A stretch of DNA of 8,154 nt from Moraxellaceae bacterium. Lineage in GTDB: Bacteria > Pseudomonadota > Gammaproteobacteria > Pseudomonadales > Moraxellaceae. The stretch lies in contig DPJB01000025.1 of assembly GCA_003543245.1 (NCBI GenBank), positions 1 through 8,154 of the forward strand. Reading direction: 5' to 3'. This document shows positions 1 through 5,066 of the stretch, in pieces; position 1 is the first letter of the stretch; the number at the start of each line of letters is the position of its first letter. Below the pieces are notes generated by a model. It had not been told where the DNA came from. It was given only the letters and a program-made list of their open reading frames with translations, and did no database searches. The position numbers and the translations under genes were made by a program.

Positions 1-370
1 TCAGGCCCTGGTCACCGGCGCCCTGGTCTTCGGGCTTGGCGCGGTCCACGCCCTGGTTGATGTCGGGCGACTGCTGGCCGATCAGGTTAAGCACGCCGCA
101 GGTCTTGCCGTCGAAGCAGACGTCGGACGAGTCATAGCCGATATCCAGGATCGCATTGCGGATGATCTTTTCGAAATCGATGGTGGCCGTGGTGGTGATT
201 TCGCCGGCGACAATGGCGACACCGGTCTTTACCAGCGTTTCACAGGCAACGCGGGCGTACTGGTCCTGAGCGATGATGGCATCAAGAATGGCGTCCGATA
301 TCTGGTCGGCCATCTTGTCCGGGTGGCCCTCGGATACGGATTCAGAGGTAAAAACGGAATACTCAGACAT
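1..370 (-). CDS. metK: S-adenosylmethionine synthetase (methionine adenosyltransferase), N-terminal part, cut by the window edge
   Basis: Makes S-adenosylmethionine from ATP and methionine in the cytosol. Only the first 123 codons are inside the window. The product begins MSEYSVFTSESVSEGHPDKM, the classic MetK start. The ATP-binding GHPDK motif is at residues 15-19 and the family signature GAGDQG at residues 117-122, just before the edge. The ATG at 370-368 is supported by a strong ribosome binding site (AAGGAGA on the minus strand, plus-strand 379-385) 8 nt upstream, and by agreement with the known family N-terminus. It lies downstream of ectD on the same strand, but 189 nt separate the two genes and that gap holds hairpins, so metK probably has its own transcription signals. 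No frameshift is seen in the visible part. Identity is certain; the C-terminal two thirds cannot be assessed. Confidence 0.97.
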   Translation of the reverse strand, partial: MSEYSVFTSESVSEGHPDKMADQISDAILDAIIAQDQYARVACETLVKTGVAIVAGEITTTATIDFEKIIRNAILDIGYDSSDVCFDGKTCGVLNLIGQQSPDINQGVDRAKPEDQGAGDQGL

Positions 371-378
371 GGCGAATG

Positions 379-490
379 TCTCCTTTGATGCGGGCTGCCC
401 GGCGGCCGAAGGAGTCAAAGCCGGCGGGGTGAGGGGCGATCATACCGGGAGCGGCGTCAGAGCGCATCAGCCACTACTCCGTAGCCGATG
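379..490 (-). promoter_or_regulatory. Structured 5' leader of metK with candidate SD-sequestering pairings
   Basis: On the minus-strand RNA, 490-481 and 474-465 form a 10-bp stem around the 6-nt loop GGAGUA. Two of the ten pairs are G-U wobbles; on the plus strand these become A-C mismatches, so the structure fits only an RNA read in the metK direction. Nearer the start codon, the minus-strand CUCCUU (414-409) is perfectly complementary to the SD core AAGGAG (385-380). The adjacent CUUUGA (420-415) is complementary to UCAAAG (388-383), which overlaps the SD. The two pairings exclude each other and both would hide the ribosome binding site. A small CGGG-CAG-CCCG hairpin (401-391) lies between them. 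This architecture would suit translational control of metK, but I do not recognise any named SAM or SAH riboswitch consensus. No convincing metK promoter was found in 371-559. Confidence 0.4.
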
Positions 491-517
491 AGAGATTTTC
501 AGGGATAGCATGAGCGC

Positions 518-554
518 CCGGCCTGGCTCTCTGATGGTCGCCGGGCCAGGCCGG
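518..554 (-). terminator. GC-rich hairpin just after ectD, possible operon end or RNA-stabilising structure
   Basis: A perfect 10-bp inverted repeat (518-527 CCGGCCTGGC against 545-554 GCCAGGCCGG, 17-nt loop) begins 5 nt after the ectD stop codon. Its position suits the end of the ect transcript. No U-tract follows the stem in the minus-strand direction, so it is not a canonical intrinsic terminator. It could instead mark the transcript 3' end after Rho termination, or leak into metK. Confidence 0.35.
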
Positions 555-559
555 CCTTG

Positions 560-1465
560 TTATGGGGTGTGCAGGGGCTGAATCAGGCTGCGCCGGGCAA
601 TGTGCTCTGGCCGCGGGTTCAAGCCATGCAGGGGGGCTCCCAGCTGGTTTTCCATGCTGTTGTAGACCATGAAGACATTGGCCCGGGGATAGGGGCTGAT
701 ATTGCCTGCCGAGCCGTGCAGGAGGTTGCTGTCGAAAAATACCACGGTACCAGCCGGGCCTTTCACCGAGGCCAGGCCGCCGGCTTGATCGGTGAGCAAG
801 GTCAGGGCTTCGGTCGAAGGTGTACCCACGGTCTGGCTCATCAGGGATGACTTGTAGTTGTCTTCCGGGGTTTCTCCCACGCAGCCCACATAAGTTTTGT
901 GCGAACCAGGAATAACCAGCAGCGGGCCGTTGTACTCATCGTTGTCGGTGAGCAGCACCGAGCAGGAAAGTGCGCGCATGGCCGGCATACCGTCTTCCAT
1001 ATGCCAGGTTTCAAAGTCAGAGTGCCAGAAGAACTCCTTGCCGGTCAGTCCGGGTTTGAAGTTCAGACGGCTCTGGTGCAGGTAGACCTCGGAATCCAGT
1101 ACATGCTGGGCAAATGCCAGCAGGCGCGGATGACAGGCCAGATGCTGGAACATCGGACTCATTGTCGGTAAATCAAAGAGGGAGCGCACGGCATCGCTGC
1201 CTGGCTCGCGGATCACGGTGGCATCGTGGCTGCCGCAGTATTTATCCAGAAGGCGCTGCATTTCACGTTGCATCATGCGTACCTGAGAGTCGGTAAACAC
1301 TTTTGGCAGCACGAAATAGCCGTTTTTCTCATAGCTTGCCAGAGCACCTTCTGGCAGACCTTCAGGGGCGGTTCCGCATGACCACACTACGGGTTCGCGG
1401 CGCCTGGCGAGCAGTGGTTCGCGCAAGTTGCGAGAGGGATAAGGTTCGCGGGCGAGTGAAATCAT
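560..1465 (-). CDS. ectD: Ectoine 5-hydroxylase EctD
   Basis: Fe(II)- and 2-oxoglutarate-dependent dioxygenase of the PhyH superfamily that converts ectoine to 5-hydroxyectoine, a cytosolic compatible solute. At 301 aa it has the usual family length. The EctD signature region is intact at residues 145-166, running from FFWHSDFETW through HMEDGMPAMRAL. The iron-binding triad is H148 and D150 (HSD) with H250 (LLHGSAGN). R261 follows at the spacing expected for the 2-oxoglutarate carboxylate anchor, and the QSRLNFKP segment (131-138) precedes the core. The ATG at 1465-1463 shares one base with the ectC stop (TGATG). A GAGGAGG-like SD inside the ectC 3' end lies about 10 nt upstream, so translation is probably coupled to ectC. 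It is the last gene of the operon. Its presence separates this cluster from plain ectABC loci and implies 5-hydroxyectoine production. No anomaly seen. Confidence 0.96.
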   Translation of the reverse strand: MISLAREPYPSRNLREPLLARRREPVVWSCGTAPEGLPEGALASYEKNGYFVLPKVFTDSQVRMMQREMQRLLDKYCGSHDATVIREPGSDAVRSLFDLPTMSPMFQHLACHPRLLAFAQHVLDSEVYLHQSRLNFKPGLTGKEFFWHSDFETWHMEDGMPAMRALSCSVLLTDNDEYNGPLLVIPGSHKTYVGCVGETPEDNYKSSLMSQTVGTPSTEALTLLTDQAGGLASVKGPAGTVVFFDSNLLHGSAGNISPYPRANVFMVYNSMENQLGAPLHGLNPRPEHIARRSLIQPLHTP

Positions 1466-1881
1466 CAGGCGCTTGCCTCCTCGGCTCCGGGAGCGGCATA
1501 GGCGCCATCCGGGCCGTGTACTTCGTCGCCGCGCAGAGGTGGATTGAAGACGCAGATCAGACGCAGGCGGCTGCTCGCGCGCAGTAAGTGGCGGTCGTTG
1601 TTGTTAAGTGCATACATCATGCCCGGGCGGATAGGGGCGGGTTGCCCGTTGCCCTTGCCGTTCTCTCCGACCGGCTCGATTTCACCTTCGCCTTCGATGC
1701 AGTACACGGCTTCGAGATGGTGCTTGTACCAGATATGGGTTTCGGTGCCGGCGTGGATCCAGGTCTCGTGCAGGGAAAAGCCCATGCGGTCGTCCCGGGT
1801 GAGCAGGCGAAAGCTGGTCCAGGTGTCCGCGTGTACGGCTCGCGGGGTCATGCGGATGTCGTTGAAGTGGCGAATGATCAT
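1465..1881 (-). CDS. ectC: L-ectoine synthase EctC
   Basis: Cupin-fold cyclase that removes water from N-gamma-acetyl-L-2,4-diaminobutyrate to form ectoine. The open frame extends upstream, but I place the start at the ATG at 1881-1879. There the protein begins MIIRHFNDIR like known EctC proteins, and the ATG overlaps the ectB stop as ATGA. A modest AGGGA SD precedes it. This gives 138 aa, slightly longer than the usual 128-135. The block GTETHIWYKHHLEAVYCIEG spans residues 45-64. E57, Y90 (GMMYALN) and H98 match the iron ligands reported for Paenibacillus lautus EctC (E57, Y85, H93), offset by a short glycine/asparagine-rich loop insertion around residues 71-82. VFNPPLRGDEVHGPDGAY (111-128) is the conserved C-terminal part, followed by a short Ala/Glu tail. 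Assignment is firm; the loop insertion is probably neutral. Confidence 0.95.
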   Translation of the reverse strand: MIIRHFNDIRMTPRAVHADTWTSFRLLTRDDRMGFSLHETWIHAGTETHIWYKHHLEAVYCIEGEGEIEPVGENGKGNGQPAPIRPGMMYALNNNDRHLLRASSRLRLICVFNPPLRGDEVHGPDGAYAAPGAEEASA

Positions 1882-3167
1882 TCTATGGCTTCCCTGGCGA
1901 GTTGAACGGAGGCGGCACTGCTGCAACTGGCGAGAGCGGCATCAAGAATGCCGAGGCCCTGCTCAAGTTCGTTCGGGCTGATGGTAAGCGCGGGCAGTAG
2001 CTTCACCACTTCCCCCTGCGGACCGCAGGTTTCGATAATCAGCCCTTGGCGGAAGCAGGCGGCGCTGATGTCATCGGCCTGCTCGCTGCTCTGCATCACG
2101 AGACCGGCCACCATGCCGCGACCACGCACCTGCTGCACAACAGCATGGCGGCGCGCCATGTGCTCGAGACTGGCTTGCAGCTTGCGGCCCTTGTCCTGCA
2201 CCTCCTTGGCAAAGCTGTCATTGGACCAGAATTCGCGCAGGGCCGCGGTGGCAGTGACAAAGGCAGCATTGTTGCCGCGAAAGGTGCCGTTGTGGGCGCT
2301 GGGCTCCCAGATATCCAGTTCCGGTTTCAGGAGCACGATGGCCATCGGCAGGCCGTAGCCGGACAGGGACTTTGACAGCGTGACGATGTCGGGTGTGATG
2401 CCGGCCTCTTCAAAGCTGAAGAAGGTGCCGGTGCGACCACACCCCATCTGGATGTCATCTACGATGAGCAGCATATCGTGCTTGCGGCAGAGAGCCTCCA
2501 GGCCTTTCAGCCAGGCTGCGGAGGCGACATTGATGCCACCTTCTCCCTGCACGGTTTCCACCAGCACGGCAGCGGGCTTGTCAGTTCCGCCGCTGGGGTC
2601 GGAGAGCTGCTTGTCGATCATGGCCAGGGTGCTGGCTTCTTCGCCGTAATAGTTGGCAAAAGGCATGAAGCGCGTGTTGGTTAGCGGGGTGCCCATGGCT
2701 TCACGGAACTTGCGGGCGCCGGTCATGGCGACCGAGCCGGCGGTGCAGCCATGAAAGGCATTGGTGAAGCTGATGACGGTGGCGCGTCCCTTGACCTGAC
2801 GCGCCAGCTTGAGGGCGGCCTCCACGGCATTGGTGCCGGTGGGGCCAGTGAACTGGATTTTGTAGTCCAGCTTGCGCGGCTTGAGGATGAGTTGCTCGAA
2901 GGTTTCAAGAAAATCGCGCTTGGCGCAGGTAGCCATGTCGAGACCGTGCACGATGCCGTCAGTGGCCAGGTAAGCCAGTAGCTTCTCTTTTAATATTGGA
3001 TGGTTGTGGCCGTAGTTGAGGGTGCCGGCACCAGCAAAGAAGTCGAGGTAGCGGCGGTCAGTTTCATCCACCATCCAGCTGCCGGCGGCCTGGCAAAACA
3101 CGGCTGGGAAGCTGCGTATATAGGAGCGGACTTCGGATTCCAGGCGCTCAAAGGTGCTCGCTTGCAT
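1878..3167 (-). CDS. ectB: L-2,4-diaminobutyrate transaminase EctB
   Basis: PLP-dependent class III aminotransferase catalysing the first dedicated ectoine step: aspartate-beta-semialdehyde plus glutamate to L-2,4-diaminobutyrate plus 2-oxoglutarate. Length is 429 aa, normal for EctB. The EctB N-terminal signature is present: EVRSYIRSFPAVF at 12-24, then FAGAGTLNYGHNHP at 44-57 and GIVHGLDM at 71-78. The phosphate/PLP region FTGPTGTNAVEAAL is at 106-119, VETVQGEGGIN at 203-213 and the cofactor aspartate within IVDDIQMGCGRTG (D237/D238). The Schiff-base lysine is K266 in TLSKSLSGYG. An upstream in-frame extension of 66 codons was rejected because it is antisense-like, low-complexity and overlaps ectA. 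The chosen ATG at 3167-3165 has a strong AGGAGA SD. It begins inside the last 20 nt of ectA and ends in an ATGA overlap with ectC. Confidence 0.96.
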   Translation of the reverse strand: MQASTFERLESEVRSYIRSFPAVFCQAAGSWMVDETDRRYLDFFAGAGTLNYGHNHPILKEKLLAYLATDGIVHGLDMATCAKRDFLETFEQLILKPRKLDYKIQFTGPTGTNAVEAALKLARQVKGRATVISFTNAFHGCTAGSVAMTGARKFREAMGTPLTNTRFMPFANYYGEEASTLAMIDKQLSDPSGGTDKPAAVLVETVQGEGGINVASAAWLKGLEALCRKHDMLLIVDDIQMGCGRTGTFFSFEEAGITPDIVTLSKSLSGYGLPMAIVLLKPELDIWEPSAHNGTFRGNNAAFVTATAALREFWSNDSFAKEVQDKGRKLQASLEHMARRHAVVQQVRGRGMVAGLVMQSSEQADDISAACFRQGLIIETCGPQGEVVKLLPALTISPNELEQGLGILDAALASCSSAASVQLAREAIE

Positions 3168-3726
3168 GGGGAGTCTCCTGATGATGTGTTGCTGTGAGAA
3201 AGAAAGGGCCGATGCGGTATAGCGGCTCGGCCTCGTGCTGAGATGCCGCGCCGAAGGCACTGGCAGGGAGGAATTCATGGACCTCGCAGCAGCAGTCGAG
3301 CTCGCGGGCAAGGCGCCGGAAGAGTTTGTCAGAAGCGGTGTTGTCGGGGCTGACGGTGGCTTCAAGGTGATTCACGTGCGCGCAGGCTGGCCGTTGCAGC
3401 AGGTGCTGTAGCATCCGCAGGGCGAGGCCGTGACCGCGCGCGCGTTCGGCAACGGCGACTTGCCAGATGAAGAGGGTGTGGGTTTGCCGGGGTGGGATAT
3501 AGCCGGAGATGTAGCCGGCGGGCCCTTGGGTATCCGTGGCGATTACGCAGGTGTCGGCAAGGTGCAGGCTTTGCAGCAGGTAGGCGTAACAGGAATTCAG
3601 GTCCAGAGGGGGGGACTGCTGGATCAGCTCGTAGATTGATGCGCCGTCATCCGGGTTCGGGGGGCGAAGGGTAAAGATGGTGTCGGGGTCGGCAGTAGAC
3701 TGCCACGAGTGGCGTCTAGTGGTCAT
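3148..3726 (-). CDS. ectA: L-2,4-diaminobutyrate N-gamma-acetyltransferase EctA
   Basis: GNAT-family acetyltransferase that moves acetyl from acetyl-CoA to diaminobutyrate, the second ectoine step. At 192 aa it is typical for EctA. After a short variable N-terminus come FTLRPPNPDDGASIYELI (18-35) and PPLDLNSCYAYLL (39-51), the EctA substrate-side signatures. WQVAVAERARGHGLALRML (88-106) follows, containing the acetyl-CoA pyrophosphate loop R97-G-H-G-L101. LEATVSPDNTAS (121-132) is the next conserved block. RIGPFF (171-176) is the usual C-terminal motif, and about 16 further residues form a His/Glu-rich tail that contains the ectB ribosome binding site. Three cysteines in a row at 145-147 are unusual but lie outside the recognisable motifs. 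The ATG at 3726-3724 lies 11 nt inside the end of ectR, with only a weak GGAG some 11 nt upstream, so initiation may depend on coupling to ectR. Confidence 0.95.
   Translation of the reverse strand: MTTRRHSWQSTADPDTIFTLRPPNPDDGASIYELIQQSPPLDLNSCYAYLLQSLHLADTCVIATDTQGPAGYISGYIPPRQTHTLFIWQVAVAERARGHGLALRMLQHLLQRPACAHVNHLEATVSPDNTASDKLFRRLARELDCCCEVHEFLPASAFGAASQHEAEPLYRIGPFFLTATHHQETPHASEHL
3174..3179 (-). promoter_or_regulatory. Ribosome binding site of ectB inside ectA
   Basis: The minus strand reads AGGAGA here, 6 nt before the ATG at 3167. It sits within the final codons of ectA and decides the EctB start against the longer open frame. It implies that ribosomes finishing ectA re-initiate on ectB. 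Confidence 0.75.
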
Positions 3727-4255
3727 TCAGGGGGCGCTCCAGTTGGGAGGGTTCGGGGCTGTTGTCGCCAATGGGGGCTAGATCGAGGATGGCGGAGGCA
3801 TCGATTTCGCCAGCTGCCATCAGGGTTACCAGACGCTCCAGCGCCAGAGTCAGGGTGGCCTGCTCCAGTTCGGGCAAATTGCGAAAGCCTTCCACAAGCC
3901 TGTTTTGCAGGGGAAAGGGTGAGCGCTGTGCCACCGCCTCACCTTGTACAGTGACGGACACCATGACCTGGCGCCGGTCGGTTTCACTGCGCGTGCGGGT
4001 CACAAGCCCCTTGGCCTCCAGCCGATCCACGACACCGACAGTGGTGCTAGGGCTAAGATCAATGCCCTCGCTCAAGGCTTTTACGGTAAGCGAGCCCTGA
4101 CGTACAAGGGTGAGTAGGCAGATCAGTTGGGGTGCAGTGATGTCCTGCGCCTGCTGCAGCATCTTGGAGTGCATGTCGACGGCACGAATGATGCGGCGGA
4201 TTGAGCGCAGCATGCGCACTTCATAGGCGGGGGAGGGGTCTGTAGGGCTGGCCAT
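3716..4255 (-). CDS. ectR: MarR-family transcriptional regulator of the ectoine operon (EctR-like)
   Basis: Winged helix-turn-helix DNA-binding protein of 179 aa, with the extended N- and C-termini seen in EctR proteins rather than the shorter usual MarR length. A helical N-terminal part (VRMLRSIRRIIRAVDMHSKM, 13-32) is followed by TAPQLICLLTL (40-50). The HTH spans TVKALSEGIDLSPSTTVGVV (57-76), with DRLEAKGLVTR (77-87) continuing it. The wing carries the MarR D93-R94-R95 motif and strands to about residue 101. Family knowledge: EctR in methylotrophs represses the ect operon and loses activity under high osmolarity. Here the gene is the first cistron, same strand as and overlapping ectA by 11 nt, so it probably controls its own transcript. 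The ATG at 4255-4253 has no clear SD. A second Met at residue 15 (4213) also lacks one, so the exact start is less certain. The function as ect regulator is inferred from position and resemblance. Confidence 0.87.
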   Translation of the reverse strand: MASPTDPSPAYEVRMLRSIRRIIRAVDMHSKMLQQAQDITAPQLICLLTLVRQGSLTVKALSEGIDLSPSTTVGVVDRLEAKGLVTRTRSETDRRQVMVSVTVQGEAVAQRSPFPLQNRLVEGFRNLPELEQATLTLALERLVTLMAAGEIDASAILDLAPIGDNSPEPSQLERPLNDH

Positions 4256-4297
4256 AATGATAGTGGGGCTTATTGGTTTGAGTAAGAATGATTTCTA

Positions 4298-4325
4298 GTG
4301 TTACCATTTTGCTCCATGATGTCAA
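4298..4325 (-). promoter_or_regulatory. Candidate sigma70-type promoter of the ectR-ectABCD operon
   Basis: Reading the minus strand, TTGACA (4325-4320) is a perfect -35 box. After a 16-nt spacer comes TAACAC (4303-4298), a weak -10 that has an extended TG (4306-4305) in front of it. Transcription would start near 4290, about 35 nt before the ectR ATG. The promoter lies in the 82-nt spacer shared with the divergent marC gene. The weak -10 is in keeping with a regulated promoter, but osmotic control cannot be read from the sequence. Confidence 0.45.
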
Positions 4326-4337
4326 ACCGAGCCCAAC

Positions 4338-4946
4338 GTGACTTTTACCCAAGCCCTGTTGTTTTTCTTTGCCCTTCTCAATCCTTTTCTGCTCAGCCTC
4401 TATCTGCTGGACCTGATCGTAAGTCTGGAGACGGGCGTGTTTTTGAGGGTGCTGGTGCGGGGCGTGATTATCGGCGGGGTGGTGTTTTCCCTCTTTGCCC
4501 TGACCGGCGATGCTTTCTTCTCGCGCCTGCTGCATGTGGACTTTGCTGCCTTCCAGATTTTCGGTGGCATCCTCTTTCTGCTGGTGGGCATACGCTTTTT
4601 CTTTGGAGGCACTGAGGCCTTGAGTGACTTGCGTGGGGCGCCAGAGCATCTGGCCGGCAGCATTGCCATGCCCTTTCTGGTCGGCCCGGCAACCATGAGC
4701 GCCGCAGTGATGATGGGGTCCAGTTTGCCGGCGGTTGAGGCGCTGACGGTGGTGTGGCTGACCATGGCTTCGGTCGTGGTGGGCCTGCTGGTGCTGAAGT
4801 GGCTCCATGATTGCTTGCGTGAACGCAACGCTCGGCTGGTGGATCGTTATATCGAAATGACCGGGCGGGTATCCTCGCTCATGATCGGCACCTTCGCAGT
4901 TCAGATGATCGTAACCGGTTTGCGGGTGTACTGGCCGGCAATCTGA
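4338..4946 (+). CDS. MarC/UPF0056-family integral inner-membrane protein
   Basis: Product of 202 aa, very hydrophobic, with about six predicted membrane helices by eye: near residues 4-29, 37-57, 67-90, 107-127, 132-155 and 179-198. A charged cytosolic-looking loop RERNARLVDRY lies at 161-171. GGILFLLVGIRFFF (76-89) and AMPFLVGPATMSAA (110-123) match the conserved MarC segments usually written GGILLFLxAxRM and AIPLLAGPG. The family was once linked to multiple antibiotic resistance, but that link was not upheld and the function remains unknown; it is distantly related to LysE-type exporters. The start is GTG at 4338. No ATG in this frame precedes it before an in-frame stop, and no SD is visible. 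It is transcribed divergently from ectR across 82 nt, so EctR binding there could affect it. A role in solute movement is speculation. Confidence 0.85.
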   Translation: MTFTQALLFFFALLNPFLLSLYLLDLIVSLETGVFLRVLVRGVIIGGVVFSLFALTGDAFFSRLLHVDFAAFQIFGGILFLLVGIRFFFGGTEALSDLRGAPEHLAGSIAMPFLVGPATMSAAVMMGSSLPAVEALTVVWLTMASVVVGLLVLKWLHDCLRERNARLVDRYIEMTGRVSSLMIGTFAVQMIVTGLRVYWPAI

Positions 4947-5066
4947 ATAGTGGTTTAGCTGCTGTCTTTCCGGCAGAGGTTTCTTCGGGCGGGGCTTTCA
5001 GGGACAATACGCCCTCATTTTTCTGTCCCGGTTCCTTGCCGGGAACTGCCGCCTCCGGAGACCCCG
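4947..5066 (+). promoter_or_regulatory. marC-tkt spacer with a tkt leader hairpin
   Basis: This 120-nt gap must hold the tkt promoter unless tkt is read from marC. TCCCGG (5026-5031) and CCGGGA (5039-5044) form a 6-bp hairpin with a 7-nt loop, 22 nt before the tkt start. A GACAAT sequence at 5003-5008 resembles a -10 box but has no good -35 upstream. The tkt ribosome binding site GGAG is at 5057-5060. Confidence 0.3.

Noticed and set aside
371..500. Known SAM or SAH riboswitch before metK
   Set aside because: No consensus of a named class could be recognised by eye; only the hairpins themselves are reported.
1882..1926. 15-codon N-terminal extension of EctC
   Set aside because: Known EctC proteins begin at the downstream Met, which also forms the ATGA overlap with ectB; the extension overlaps conserved-frame ectB codons.
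3168..3365. 66-codon N-terminal extension of EctB
   Set aside because: The extension is Ser/Pro/Thr-rich, lies inside ectA in another frame and is absent from known EctB proteins; the internal ATG has a strong SD.
4221..4808. Minus-strand open frame of 195 codons opposite marC, Gln/His-rich
   Set aside because: It is antisense to a hydrophobic membrane protein; the Gln/Lys/His-rich composition is the usual mirror of Leu/Phe/Val codons.
4987..5022. Intrinsic terminator after marC (GGGCG/CGCCC followed by a T-rich run)
   Set aside because: The stem is only 5 bp with an 18-nt loop, too weak to call without transcript data.
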